A stretch of DNA of 64,000 nucleotides, taken from contig JAQUYL010000001.1 of NCBI GenBank assembly GCA_028691845.1, positions 124,001 to 188,000 of the forward strand. The letters run 5' to 3'. The position numbers and the translations under genes are program-made. This document shows, in pieces, positions 33,558 through 42,318 of the stretch (positions within the stretch are counted from its first letter, which is position 1; each line of letters starts with the position of its first letter). The notes beneath the pieces are model-generated. The model had not been told where the DNA came from and did no database searches. It was given only the letters and a program-made list of their open reading frames with translations. The DNA is from Opitutaceae bacterium (GTDB taxonomy: Bacteria; Verrucomicrobiota; Verrucomicrobiia; Opitutales; Opitutaceae).

Positions 33558-34832
33558 ATGATCCGCTTGTCCCCCAGGTCGTCGAATCCTTGGCGCTGGA
33601 TTCCGACGCTCTACTTCAGTCAGGGCATCCCCTACGTGCTCGTGATGACCGTATCGGTGGTCATGTATAAGAACCTGAAGATATCGAACACGGATATCGC
33701 GCTCTACACCAGCTGGCTTTATTTGCCCTGGGTTATCAAGCCGCTGTGGTCGCCGCTGATCGATTTGTTCCGAACGAAACGATCCTGGATTATTGGCCTG
33801 CAGTTCACCATCGGGGCGTCCCTGGCGATGGTGGCCTTGACGGTTCCGGGGCCGTGGTTCTTCCGGGGAACCCTGACGGTCTTCTGGTTGCTGGCGTTTA
33901 GCTCGGCCACCCACGACATTGCCGCGGACGGATTTTACCTGCTCGCGCTCCCGTCGCACCAGCAGGCGGCGTTCGTCGGCGTGCGCAGCACGTTTTACCG
34001 GCTGGCCATGATCGCGGGCCAAGGCGGCGTGGTTTATCTTGCCGGCACACTGCAGGGGATCACCCACGATGCGGCACGTGCGTGGTCCTGGGTGTTTGTG
34101 TTGACTACCCTCTTCTTTGTTCTGGTGGCCTCCTACCATTGGATCTGTCTGCCCCGTCCCTCCCGGGATCATCAGGCAGATCGTTCGCCCACGTTGGTCC
34201 AGGGTTATTTTTCTGTCTTCAAAGACTTTTTTAGAAAAAAGGACATCGCGCTCAGCCTGTGTTTCCTGCTGCTCTACCGCTTCGCGGAGGCCCAGCTGTT
34301 GAAATTGGTGGCTCCTTTTCTGCTCGATGAACGAAATGCCGGCGGGCTGGGTCTGACCACGCAGCAGGTTGGAATTATCTATGGCACGATTGGCGTCATT
34401 GCCCTGACCCTCGGAGGGCTGGTGGGCGGCTATGTGATTTCCCGTTTCGGGCTCAAGCGGATGCTGTGGCCGATGATCCTGGCGATGTACGCGCCCAACG
34501 TCGTTTTTATCCTTCTGGCGTGGGCGCAGCCGAACAACCTTTTCATCATCGGAGGGTCGCTGGCGGTGGAACAGTTCGGCTATGGTTTCGGATTTACTGC
34601 CTACCTGCTCTACATGATGCTGGTCGCGGAAGGAGAGCACCGGACCGCCCATTATGCCATCTGCACCGGCTTCATGGCCCTGGGGATGATGTTGCCCGGC
34701 CTGGCGGCCGGCTGGATCCAGGAAAAACTCGGCTATGTGAATTTTTTTGTCTGGGTCTGTGTGGCAACGATCCCTTCCTTTGCCGCCACGGCCTTGATCA
34801 AGGTTGATCCTGCTTTCGGAAAGAATGCCTGA
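33558..34832 (+). CDS. AmpG-like MFS permease
   Basis: A 424-residue transporter with 12 predicted helices. YFSQGIPYVLVMTVSVVMYKNL near residue 20 and WLYLPWVIKPLWSPLIDLF near residue 52 are the conserved opening of the AmpG/PAT family, which imports muropeptides (GlcNAc-anhydroMurNAc) for cell-wall recycling. SSATHDIAADGFYLLAL near residue 115 is the usual helix-four signature. The start at 33558 fits; residues encoded upstream are Arg/Ser-rich and unlike the family. Muropeptide import is likely but not proven by sequence. Confidence 0.82.
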   Translation: MIRLSPRSSNPWRWIPTLYFSQGIPYVLVMTVSVVMYKNLKISNTDIALYTSWLYLPWVIKPLWSPLIDLFRTKRSWIIGLQFTIGASLAMVALTVPGPWFFRGTLTVFWLLAFSSATHDIAADGFYLLALPSHQQAAFVGVRSTFYRLAMIAGQGGVVYLAGTLQGITHDAARAWSWVFVLTTLFFVLVASYHWICLPRPSRDHQADRSPTLVQGYFSVFKDFFRKKDIALSLCFLLLYRFAEAQLLKLVAPFLLDERNAGGLGLTTQQVGIIYGTIGVIALTLGGLVGGYVISRFGLKRMLWPMILAMYAPNVVFILLAWAQPNNLFIIGGSLAVEQFGYGFGFTAYLLYMMLVAEGEHRTAHYAICTGFMALGMMLPGLAAGWIQEKLGYVNFFVWVCVATIPSFAATALIKVDPAFGKNA

Positions 34833-35203
34833 TGGGCGAGGCGGTTGCTATCAAACCCTGCCTCGTTTCGCCTCCCCGAGGGGCAAGTTGTGTTTTCGGA
34901 CGAACCGGGACTACTCGTTGACCCGGACGGCAAGTCATATTCGCGGAACTAGGCATTTCTGTTCATCCGATGACGCGCTTGTGGTTTATTTCGCATTCAT
35001 TGGCGCACCTTTACGCCCGCCCCGTTTTTGCGAATAAACCTCTCGGGGTTGGTGGATTTGCTCATCCCGGCATGGATTTGCGTTGCTGCTGTCCGCCCAG
35101 CGTAAAAAGATGGCCATCCATGGTTGTTCCTTCATCATGCAAGGAGTTTATCGTCGAGATCTGACGTTTATTCCGCTCACGGCGACGTCGCTCCACGCCT
35201 GTC
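34833..35203. other. Intergenic region, no gene seen
   Basis: About 370 bases between the permease and the RelE-like gene. Short open frames here have low-complexity translations with no family resemblance. No hairpin terminator or repeat was found. Confidence 0.5.
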
Positions 35204-35557
35204 ATGTATCAAGTCACTTTCTCAGAACAAAGTATGCGCGAGTTGAACAAACTTGAAACTCGCGCCCAAATCGAGGCGATCGAGCCGATCAGTCAGATTA
35301 AAGCCAGCGATCTCGCCCATCCAAGGGAGCCTCTTGGCAAATTCCACCGTCAGGGCCGTGAGTTCTACCGGCTGCGCGCCGGGGACTTCCGCTTTTATTT
35401 TGAGGTGCTGAATGACACGATTCACACCCACTATATCCTGCACAAGGACTCGCTGGAAGACCTACTCTTTCGCATGAAGCTGCCTGTGTCGGAACAGCAG
35501 CTTTTCGAGCAAGACTCGAAATTCTGGAAATATCTCGAGAGTCTTACCAAGAAATAA
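35204..35557 (+). CDS. Solitary RelE/ParE-like protein
   Basis: A 117-residue protein. MYQVTFSEQSMRELNKLE, then FHRQGREFYRLRAGDFRFYFEVLNDTIHTHYILHK matches the RelE/ParE fold, in which the central strands carry Arg and Tyr residues of the ribosome-dependent nuclease. A C-terminal extension (SEQQLFEQDSKFWKYLESL) is unusual for RelE. No antitoxin gene lies before or after it; pssA begins 13 bases downstream. It may therefore be a domesticated or non-toxic member rather than half of a toxin-antitoxin pair. Confidence 0.7.
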   Translation: MYQVTFSEQSMRELNKLETRAQIEAIEPISQIKASDLAHPREPLGKFHRQGREFYRLRAGDFRFYFEVLNDTIHTHYILHKDSLEDLLFRMKLPVSEQQLFEQDSKFWKYLESLTKK

Positions 35558-35570
35558 CCGCTTTCTTCCC

Positions 35571-36488
35571 ATGGCCGATTTTGAATCGCGCGACAATCCC
35601 TACAACGTCACACAGGCAAGCCGGATCTATTTCCTGCCCAACCTGATGACGGCAGGGAATCTTTTCTGCGGCTTCGTTGCCGTCATTCGGTGCATCCAAG
35701 CACGGCTGATCACGGATGCCGGCCAATACGCAACCGCGCATGCCCATCAAACATGGATGGACCTTTACACCAGCTCCGTCTGGCTGATCCTGGCCGCAGT
35801 CGTATTCGATTGCCTGGACGGGCGTCTTGCCCGGCTGGGAGGCCGCACCTCGCTTTTTGGCGCTGAGTTTGATTCCCTGGCTGACGTGGTTTCCTTTGGG
35901 GTCGCGCCGGCCCTGATGGTGTTTTTCCTCATTCTTGCCCCGCGGGAAGAATATCAATGGTTCCGCTCGTTCGGCTGGGTGATCGCTTTCATTTATCTGC
36001 TCTGCGCGGCGGTGCGGCTGGCTCGGTTCAACGTGATCACGAATCCATTGCTGCATCAGTCCTCCATGGAATCCCACAATGATTTTGTCGGCCTGCCGGT
36101 TCCGGCGGCCGCCGGAACAGTCGCCTCCATGGTGCTGCTGCTTCTGCATCTGGCCGACAATGAAAAGTCGCTCCATCGCTGGACGCTCATCCTGCCTCTC
36201 CTGCTGATCCTGATCTCTTTTCTTATGGTCAGCACGATCCGCTACCCGAGTTTCAAGCATATCGACTGGCAGACCAAGACACGTTTCAACACCTTCGTGG
36301 CGGTGCTGGCCGCAGTCACCCTCATCATCTTCCTGCGTGAAATAGCCTTCTTTTTCATTTTCCTGAGCTACATTGCGTACGGCATTATCACACACTGGCA
36401 GCGGATCGCCCGCCATTCAAAGATACGCTCCCTTCGCCGGATGACTGTGAAAAAGCACCCGGAACAACCGCCAACAACATCCGCATAA
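35571..36488 (+). CDS. pssA: CDP-diacylglycerol--serine O-phosphatidyltransferase
   Basis: A 305-residue membrane enzyme that makes phosphatidylserine. YFLPNLMTAGNLFCGFVAVI near residue 20 opens the CDP-alcohol phosphotransferase domain, and DCLDGRLARLGGRTSLFGAEFDSLADVVSFGVAPA near residues 82-118 carries the D-G-R-x-A-R...G...D...D catalytic motif. Eight or so helices follow. The C-terminal tail after residue 285 is cytoplasmic and basic. It is closely linked to the RelE-like gene upstream and precedes the dnaN promoter region. Confidence 0.92.
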   Translation: MADFESRDNPYNVTQASRIYFLPNLMTAGNLFCGFVAVIRCIQARLITDAGQYATAHAHQTWMDLYTSSVWLILAAVVFDCLDGRLARLGGRTSLFGAEFDSLADVVSFGVAPALMVFFLILAPREEYQWFRSFGWVIAFIYLLCAAVRLARFNVITNPLLHQSSMESHNDFVGLPVPAAAGTVASMVLLLLHLADNEKSLHRWTLILPLLLILISFLMVSTIRYPSFKHIDWQTKTRFNTFVAVLAAVTLIIFLREIAFFFIFLSYIAYGIITHWQRIARHSKIRSLRRMTVKKHPEQPPTTSA

Positions 36489-36674
36489 CTCGGTTTTGTG
36501 CATAACCATCCCCTTATTCAGCCCAATCCCGTACTTCTTCACACTCCACACGAGTTCCGATTCTCCTCTAGAAAACGCCACTTATACCGCTTATCCACAC
36601 CCCATAATAATACGGATACTTACTGATTGAATCATTCTCCAATCATCTTTTGTTAGTTAACACCTCCTCGAACG
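36489..36674. promoter_or_regulatory. AT-rich region with DnaA boxes upstream of dnaN
   Basis: TTATCCACA at 36591-36599 is a perfect consensus DnaA box. TGTGCATAA at 36497-36505 matches the consensus TTATNCACA on the opposite strand. The 60 bases between 36600 and dnaN are markedly AT-rich for this genome (CATAATAATACGGATACTTA and TCTTTTGTTAGTTAA). The region could be the replication origin or only a DnaA-controlled dnaN promoter; dnaA itself is not next to it. Confidence 0.45.
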
Positions 36675-37805
36675 ATGAAATTCAAAATCAACCGTGATCA
36701 TTTCAGCAACGGTCTCGCCCAAGTCTTGAACGTAGTGGGCACGAAGGCCGCCATGCCGATCCTTAGCAACGTGCTGATTGAAGCGGAAAAAGATCAGATT
36801 TCGCTTACCACCACAAATCTTGATCTTGGCATTCGTTGCAAAATCAAGGCTGAGGTTAAGGAAACTGGCGCGGTGACCCTGCCGGTCAAGCGTCTTGCCA
36901 CCATTGTGCGCGAGTTGCCCAATATCGATGTGGCATTTGATGCTTCTCCCGGGCATCAGGTGAAGCTCGCATCGGGAGGTTCCCAGTTCCGTATCATGGG
37001 CATTGGTAGGGAAGAGTTTCCCCAGCTGCCGCCCACCGATGGCGACAAGACGTTTGCGCTCGATCAAGCTGAACTGGCCGCCATGTTGCGCAGTGTCGCC
37101 TACGCTCAATCGACCGATGAGACGCGCTACATTCTCAACGGTGTTTATTTCAGCTTTCGGGATGGCAAGCTGGCACTGGTCGCCACCGATGGACGTCGAC
37201 TGGCGCTCGTAAGCAAGGAGATGCCTGTCCCCGCCGCCAGCGCCGGCTCTATTATCCTGCCCGCCAAGACGGTAAGTGAATTGCTTCACCTTCTCGACAA
37301 GGGCGAAAAACTCAATGTCGCGTTTAACGAACGCCGGGCAGCCTTCCAGATCGACACCGGAAAGGAGGCGAATGCGAGCGGCTTGGTGGACAGTATTTAT
37401 CTTTTTTCGAAGGTCGTTGAAGGCAATTACCCGAACTACCAGCAGGTCGTGCCCAAGGAGACGCATCAACGCATCAAGCTGGAACGTGAGCTGTTCCTGC
37501 AATGCGTGCACCGCGCTGCCCTCGTCACCAGTGAGAAGTCCAACTCAGTTCGCATCAAACTCTCGCCGAACCTGCTGGAAATCACCGCCTCAAGCCCGGA
37601 CTTCGGTGAATCGCACGAGTCCATGGCGATTTCCTACAGCGGTCCTGAGTTGCAGGTCGCCTTCAACCCGCAGTTTCTCATGGATCCACTACGCGCCCTG
37701 ACCAAAGACGAGGTTTTCTTTGAACTGAAGGACGAAGTCAGTCCCGGCGTATTCAAGACCCTGGAGAGCTTTGTCTGCGTCATCATGCCAGTTCGCCTCA
37801 GCTAG
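36675..37805 (+). CDS. dnaN: DNA polymerase III sliding clamp, beta subunit
   Basis: A 376-residue clamp with three repeated domains of about 125 residues. [37 protein letters not shown] is the classic start of domain 1. [41 protein letters not shown] marks domain 2, and the C-terminal [11 protein letters not shown] matches the usual YVIMPMRL tail that lines the protein-binding pocket. The homodimer tethers polymerase III to DNA. The upstream region has DnaA boxes. No Shine-Dalgarno is visible; CACCTCCT precedes the ATG. Confidence 0.97.
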   Translation: MKFKINRDHFSNGLAQVLNVVGTKAAMPILSNVLIEAEKDQISLTTTNLDLGIRCKIKAEVKETGAVTLPVKRLATIVRELPNIDVAFDASPGHQVKLASGGSQFRIMGIGREEFPQLPPTDGDKTFALDQAELAAMLRSVAYAQSTDETRYILNGVYFSFRDGKLALVATDGRRLALVSKEMPVPAASAGSIILPAKTVSELLHLLDKGEKLNVAFNERRAAFQIDTGKEANASGLVDSIYLFSKVVEGNYPNYQQVVPKETHQRIKLERELFLQCVHRAALVTSEKSNSVRIKLSPNLLEITASSPDFGESHESMAISYSGPELQVAFNPQFLMDPLRALTKDEVFFELKDEVSPGVFKTLESFVCVIMPVRLS

Positions 37806-37882
37806 GATTTTTACGGTAAATGCAGTGGATCGTAGCGGTCGGCTGAGCAGCCTGCCCGGCGTGCCGCAACCGACGAATAGGT

Positions 37883-38779
37883 ATGCCTAACCTGGATCCC
37901 AACTTTGTTGCCTTCCTGACGCCTGCGGCCGCCGTCATGCTGATTCTGTTTTATCTCAACCTGCATTTGGCCTCGCCCCTGCTGGCCATCGTTATCCGAT
38001 GGATGCGCTGGGTCTTGTTTTCGCTCTTTGTAGCGTACGCGGCCATTCAGTTTGAGATGATTGATCGCCCGTTCTGGGTGATCGCCACCACGGCCTTTCT
38101 CGGCTGGTTTCTCGTCGAATCCGTGTTCAACTGGCTGCGTGTCAGCGCCATCAGCTTGAGTCCGCTGCCGCTTTTCCCAAAATTCGTAGTCAATACCAGC
38201 GGCGAGGAGTGGCCCACGCAGAAACGCCTGCTGCAGGCACGTGAGTGGCTCCGCGCCAACCGGTTCAATCCGGTGCAGGCCCTGAAGGCAGAGGTGGGCG
38301 GCGGCATCTGGCTGCGCGTCTCCATCTACCAAAGTCAGGACGCCATGATCCGTCTGCAGATCGCTTTTCTACCACAGGAATCCGGCACGCTCACAGTTTG
38401 TTACAGCCTCTCGACCGAGACGAAGGACGGGCTCCGCTATGTGACCGACAATTACTACCTTCCTTTTGGTGGGTTTTATCCGGAGAACTGGCTGGTTGAA
38501 CGAACTCCTTGGCGGCGGAGCCTGGCTTCGCTCGTCAACCGCCACAGCCGGCGGATTGCGACGGGTCTGGGCGGCGCCGGCGTGCCCTGGCAGACCGATC
38601 CGCTGGACGACATCAACCAGCAGCAGCATTTGCTCGAGCAGGTGAACACCGAACTTGGCTTCCTCCTCCCACACACCGACCACGAAGAGTACGGGAAAAT
38701 TACGCCCGAAGGTCGTTTCCGCATCTGGAAGGAGGCGTTTTTGCTCAATTATCTGGGCATCTCCTCCCGCTACTCCTAA
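37883..38779 (+). CDS. Hypothetical membrane protein
   Basis: A 298-residue protein I do not recognise. The first 95 residues hold three hydrophobic segments (FLTPAAAVMLILFYLNLHLA, LFSLFVAYAAIQF and WVIATTAFLGWFLVESVF). The rest is soluble: VGGGIWLRVSIYQSQDAMIRLQIAFLPQES and YVTDNYYLPFGGFYPENW look like a mixed alpha/beta domain. The N-terminus therefore anchors a cytoplasmic domain. It lies after dnaN on the same strand with a 77-base gap. Codon use is normal for the genome. Confidence 0.75.
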   Translation: MPNLDPNFVAFLTPAAAVMLILFYLNLHLASPLLAIVIRWMRWVLFSLFVAYAAIQFEMIDRPFWVIATTAFLGWFLVESVFNWLRVSAISLSPLPLFPKFVVNTSGEEWPTQKRLLQAREWLRANRFNPVQALKAEVGGGIWLRVSIYQSQDAMIRLQIAFLPQESGTLTVCYSLSTETKDGLRYVTDNYYLPFGGFYPENWLVERTPWRRSLASLVNRHSRRIATGLGGAGVPWQTDPLDDINQQQHLLEQVNTELGFLLPHTDHEEYGKITPEGRFRIWKEAFLLNYLGISSRYS

Positions 38780-38893
38780 ATCCGCCGGTGCCGCTCCGGC
38801 TCCCGGACCACGGAATCATTCGCCGGCCTGCTTTCACAAGGAATCGCCGGATGGCGGCCTCCCGACAAATCGTCAAATCTGCGCGCGGCCAAA

Positions 38894-38918
38894 AAACTCC
38901 TCGTATCCTGAGGAGTTT
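38894..38918. terminator. Bidirectional-looking hairpin before the small membrane protein
   Basis: AAACTCCTC and GAGGAGTTT form a perfect 9-bp stem with a 7-nt loop. Six A residues precede it on the plus strand, which gives a U-tract only for minus-strand transcripts. For the plus strand it would be a hairpin without a U-run. It stands between the two membrane protein genes. Confidence 0.5.
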
Positions 38919-38937
38919 GGACTAGCCATATCGTTTC

Positions 38938-39237
38938 ATGGACCTGCTTGCAGCCACCGCCCTGGATCAAGCCTCCCGGATTCCGCCCGCGACGTGGGTC
39001 AAAATCGGCCTTGTTCTGGTGGCCGTCATCGTTGCTTTTGTCGTGCTGAAGCGTGTCGCCCGGATGAACAAATTGATTCTGGGGGTGTTGTGCTTTGTCA
39101 TGGTGGTCGCGGTGTTTTTCTCATGGGTCTATAATCGCAACGAACCAAGGTTCATGACCCCCGTGGTCGAAAAAATCGCCCCCTTCTTCCCAAGCGCGGG
39201 CACCTATGACTCCAAGCAGGGTGCGCCGAGACCCTGA
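38938..39237 (+). CDS. Small hypothetical membrane protein
   Basis: A 99-residue protein with two transmembrane helices (WVKIGLVLVAVIVAFVVLKRV and NKLILGVLCFVMVVAVFFSWV) separated by a short basic loop, followed by a soluble tail of about 33 residues (NRNEPRFMTPVVEKIAPFFP). No known family. The clear alternation of hydrophobic helices and the plain coding pattern support it as a real gene. It lies between a larger membrane protein and the panB operon. Confidence 0.65.
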   Translation: MDLLAATALDQASRIPPATWVKIGLVLVAVIVAFVVLKRVARMNKLILGVLCFVMVVAVFFSWVYNRNEPRFMTPVVEKIAPFFPSAGTYDSKQGAPRP

Positions 39238-39589
39238 TCGGTGATTGCTCAAAATCCTGCGAGACGAGTGTCCGACGAACGGCGTGCAAGGTTTGGGATT
39301 CAACCGGCGGCTTTAGCCCCATCATGGTATATCTGCGCCAAGAATCCTCCGGGCCCAGGCTCTCCGGGCCCCAAATCAGGAAGGAATTTATCGCCTCGCT
39401 TTCCCAAGCGCTTGGCGGCCGGTTTTCCCCTTTCGTTTCGACCGGCCGGAACCGTCCCGTTTGCAGCCAGCGGTGCGTTCCCCGTCCGTGAGCCCAGTCC
39501 CTCTCGTTGACTCGGTCGCGGCCGTCCTGTGACGCAGGCGGTTCTTGCACTTATTCTGACGATCGGTTTTATTGAGAAATCCCAGCCCA
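39238..39589. other. Intergenic region upstream of panB, no gene seen
   Basis: About 350 bases that must hold the promoter of the pan-coa-nad gene block. Both strands have open frames here, but their translations are Pro/Arg-rich without family features. No riboswitch-like structure was recognised. Confidence 0.5.
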
Positions 39590-40381
39590 ATGAAGACGAT
39601 TCGTGATTTTGCCGCCGCCAAGATCGAGCACCGTCCGCTCGTCATGGTTACCGCTTACGATGCCTGGTCTGCACACCTGCTGGCGGGGACTTCCGTTGAC
39701 TGTCTGTTGGTCGGAGACAGCGCGATGATGGTCATGCACGGCGAGAGCAATACGTTGGGCGCCACCCCCGAACTCATGGCGCTGCACACCCGTGCGGTCG
39801 CCCGCGCGGCGCCGGAACAATTCATCGTCGCGGACATGCCGTTTCTTGCCGCCCGCCGGGGCTCGGCCCCGGCCCTTGATTGCGCGGCGCAGCTGCTTCG
39901 CGCGGGGGCCCACGCAGTAAAAATCGAGGGCGTGCGCGGTCATGCCGGAGTCATCCGCCATCTGGTCGAGTCCGGCGTTCCCGTGATGGCGCATCTGGGA
40001 CTGCAGCCACAGTCGGTTCATGCGCTTGGCGGCTACACGGTGCAGGCCCGCAACGCCGCGGCTGCGGCGCAGCTGCTCGAAGACGCCGCCGCGGTTGAAG
40101 CCGCGGGTGCCTTCGCTGTGGTGCTGGAGTGCATCCCGAAAAAACTGGCGGGCCAGGTCACGTCCGCACTGCGCATCCCGACGATCGGCATCGGTGCCGG
40201 GGCTGCCTGCGACGGACAGGTGCTGGTCCTGCACGACCTCCTCGGTTTTAATCCTGATTTCAGCCCGAAGTTTGTGCGGCGGTTCGCCAATGGGGCCGCG
40301 CTCGTGCGCGGCGGCGTGGAACGCTATGCCCGGGCCGTACGCAACCGGAAATTCCCGGCGGCGCAGGAATCCTTTTCTTGA
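39590..40381 (+). CDS. panB: 3-methyl-2-oxobutanoate hydroxymethyltransferase
   Basis: A 263-residue TIM-barrel enzyme transferring a hydroxymethyl group to ketoisovalerate in pantothenate synthesis. MVTAYDAWSAHLL near residue 23, LLVGDSAMMVMHGESNTL near residue 40 (Mg-binding DS), ADMPF near residue 84, and VKIEG, MAHLGLQPQSVHALGGY and IGIGAGAACDGQVLVLHDLLG follow the family order. The catalytic Glu lies in ECIPKKLA near residue 181. ATG at 39590 gives the standard N-terminus. It is first in the pan-coa-nad block, three bases ahead of panC. Confidence 0.95.
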   Translation: MKTIRDFAAAKIEHRPLVMVTAYDAWSAHLLAGTSVDCLLVGDSAMMVMHGESNTLGATPELMALHTRAVARAAPEQFIVADMPFLAARRGSAPALDCAAQLLRAGAHAVKIEGVRGHAGVIRHLVESGVPVMAHLGLQPQSVHALGGYTVQARNAAAAAQLLEDAAAVEAAGAFAVVLECIPKKLAGQVTSALRIPTIGIGAGAACDGQVLVLHDLLGFNPDFSPKFVRRFANGAALVRGGVERYARAVRNRKFPAAQESFS

Positions 40382-40383
40382 CC

Positions 40384-41148
40384 ATGCCGCGCATCATTAC
40401 CACCGTGGCGGAGTGGCGGGATCGGCGGGCCGTCCATCGCACCGCCGGCCGGAGCGTCGGTTTCGTTCCGACCATGGGGGCGCTGCACGCCGGCCACGCA
40501 GCGCTGTTTGCCGCCGCCCGGCGCGACAACGACGTCGTGCTGGCCTCGGTGTTCGTCAACCCCACGCAGTTCGACGAGAAGAACGACTTCGAGCTTTACC
40601 CGCGCACGCTGGAACGGGATACGACGCTGATGGCAGAAAAGGGAGTCGATGTGGTGTTTGCTCCGAGTGTGGCCGAGATGTATCCGAATGGCACGCGCTA
40701 CGCCGTGACCGAAAGCGAGTACAGCCGGGAGCTTTGCGGGGCGCACCGCCCCGGGCATTTCAACGGTGTGCTGACCGTCGTGATGAAACTGCTGCAGATC
40801 GCCGACGCTGAACGCGCGTACTTCGGCGAGAAGGACTATCAGCAGCTCCAGCTCGTGCGCGGCTTGGCCGAGGCGTTTTCCCTTCCAACGGAAATCATCG
40901 CCTGTCCGATTGTCCGCGAACCCGACGGCCTTGCGCTCAGCTCCCGCAATGCCCGCCTTTCCCCCGCCGAGCGGGCCCTCGCCCCGCAGTTCTTCCACAT
41001 TCTCACAACCGCCCCGACCGCCGCCGCCGCCGCCGCCGCGCTCGCGGCTGCTGGGTTCATCGTCGACTACGTCGAGGACCGGGCGGGCCGTCGGCTCGGG
41101 GCCGTGCGTCTCGGCCAAACCCGACTCATCGACAATGTCCCAAGGTAA
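40384..41148 (+). CDS. panC: Pantothenate synthetase (pantoate--beta-alanine ligase)
   Basis: A 254-residue adenylate-forming enzyme. GFVPTMGALHAGHAALF near residue 27 contains the HxGH-type nucleotide motif; VFVNPTQFDEKNDFELYPRT and RPGHFNGVLTVVMKLLQI follow. AYFGEKDYQQLQLVRGL is the KMSKS-like region, and PIVREPDGLALSSRNARLSPAER ends the catalytic part. The C-terminal domain is somewhat shorter than in E. coli. It condenses pantoate with beta-alanine from PanD, encoded 2 kb downstream. The last 14 bases overlap coaC. Confidence 0.95.
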   Translation: MPRIITTVAEWRDRRAVHRTAGRSVGFVPTMGALHAGHAALFAAARRDNDVVLASVFVNPTQFDEKNDFELYPRTLERDTTLMAEKGVDVVFAPSVAEMYPNGTRYAVTESEYSRELCGAHRPGHFNGVLTVVMKLLQIADAERAYFGEKDYQQLQLVRGLAEAFSLPTEIIACPIVREPDGLALSSRNARLSPAERALAPQFFHILTTAPTAAAAAAALAAAGFIVDYVEDRAGRRLGAVRLGQTRLIDNVPR

Positions 41149-41683
41149 CGTACTCTTCTTCCTGACCGGATCGATCGCCTGCTATAAGGCCTGCACAGCC
41201 ATCTCGCGCCTTACACAGGCCGGAGTGACGGTCCAGACCGTCGCCACGCCGGCGGCCCTCCGTTTCATCGGCCCCGCTACCCTGGAGGCGCTCAGCGGCC
41301 GGCCGGTTTTTTCCGACATGTGGGAATCGGGCCGGGCGCTTGACCACATCGAATGCGCCCGGCAGAGCGATCTCGCACTAGTCTGTCCGGCCACCGGCAA
41401 CACGATCAACAGACTGGCCGCGGGCTTGGCCGACGATCTCCCCGGCGCGCTTTTTCTCGCCTGGGAACACCGGCAAAAACCGTGGTGGATCGCACCCGCG
41501 ATGAACACCTACATGTGGCAGCACCCCGCCACGCAGGCCTCGGTCGCAAGACTGCGTTCCTGGGGCGTGCACGTGATCGAACCCGCCGAGGGCCTGCTTG
41601 CCTGCGGCGACACCGGGGCGGGCCGTCTCGCCGATCCGGAGAAGATCGCCTCCGAGGTGCTGGCCGCCCTTGCCCGGAAATGA
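41135..41683 (+). CDS. coaC: Phosphopantothenoylcysteine decarboxylase (stand-alone CoaC)
   Basis: A 182-residue flavoprotein of the HFCD family. VLFFLTGSIACYKACTAISRL opens the Rossmann-like FMN domain. IECARQSDLALVCPATGNTINRLAAGLADDL contains the FMN-binding segment, APAMNTYMWQHPAT the PAMNxxMW active-site motif, and ACGDTGAGRLADPEKI the flexible cysteine flap. In most bacteria this domain is fused to CoaB. Here it ends at a stop codon, four bases into the next gene, coaB. It decarboxylates phosphopantothenoylcysteine to phosphopantetheine. Confidence 0.93.
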   Translation: MSQGNVLFFLTGSIACYKACTAISRLTQAGVTVQTVATPAALRFIGPATLEALSGRPVFSDMWESGRALDHIECARQSDLALVCPATGNTINRLAAGLADDLPGALFLAWEHRQKPWWIAPAMNTYMWQHPATQASVARLRSWGVHVIEPAEGLLACGDTGAGRLADPEKIASEVLAALARK

Positions 41684-42318
41684 AACTGCTCGTCACTGCG
41701 GGCGCGACGCGCGAGCCGCTCGATGCGGTGCGCTTCCTGGCCAACATCAGCACGGGCGCGACCGGTGCCGCGCTGGCGGACGCATTGACCGTGCGCGGGC
41801 ACGAAGTCTCCTTGTTGCGCGGTACCGGCTCCGTGCAGCCGCGGACGCTGCGGGACACCGAGGTTTTTTCCTCGGCGGAGGATCTGGCTGCTCGTCTCCG
41901 CCGCCGGCTGGGAACCGGTGCGATCGGTGCGGTGATCATGAATGCGGCGGTGGCCGACTACCGTCCGGCCGTGTGCCGGCCGGACAAGATCACCTCGGAT
42001 GCCGCCGAACTCACCGTCCGGCTCGTGCGCAACGAAAAGATACTCATGCAGCTGAAGGCGTTCTCTCCCCGGCCGCTGCTCGTCGTCGGTTTTAAGCTTA
42101 CGGTCGGGGCGGATGCGGCGGCGCGGCAGGCCGCCGTGGCGGCGCAGCTGGCGGCCGGCGGGGTCGATGCGGTTGTGCTCAACGATTTGGACGAAATCAA
42201 CAAAGCGGCCGTGCATCCCTTCTGGCTTTATCGCCATGCCGGCGGTCCGCCGGCGAAAGTCGCCGGCGTGGACGCGCTGGCGGAAGCGCTGGATCAATGG
42301 CTCCGCGAAGCAAGATGA
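41680..42318 (+). CDS. coaB: Phosphopantothenate--cysteine ligase (stand-alone CoaB)
   Basis: A 212-residue ligase. VTAGATREPLDAVRFLANISTGATGAALAD near residue 5 is the nucleotide-binding start, VIMNAAVADYRP near residue 85 the AAVADY motif, and DKITSDAAELTVRLVRNEKIL the catalytic lysine region. LLVVGFKLT and GVDAVVLNDL complete the fold. Whether it uses CTP, as bacterial CoaB, or ATP, as eukaryotic enzymes, cannot be told. The start overlaps coaC (ATGA) and the stop overlaps coaX (ATGA). Confidence 0.92.
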   Translation: MKLLVTAGATREPLDAVRFLANISTGATGAALADALTVRGHEVSLLRGTGSVQPRTLRDTEVFSSAEDLAARLRRRLGTGAIGAVIMNAAVADYRPAVCRPDKITSDAAELTVRLVRNEKILMQLKAFSPRPLLVVGFKLTVGADAAARQAAVAAQLAAGGVDAVVLNDLDEINKAAVHPFWLYRHAGGPPAKVAGVDALAEALDQWLREAR

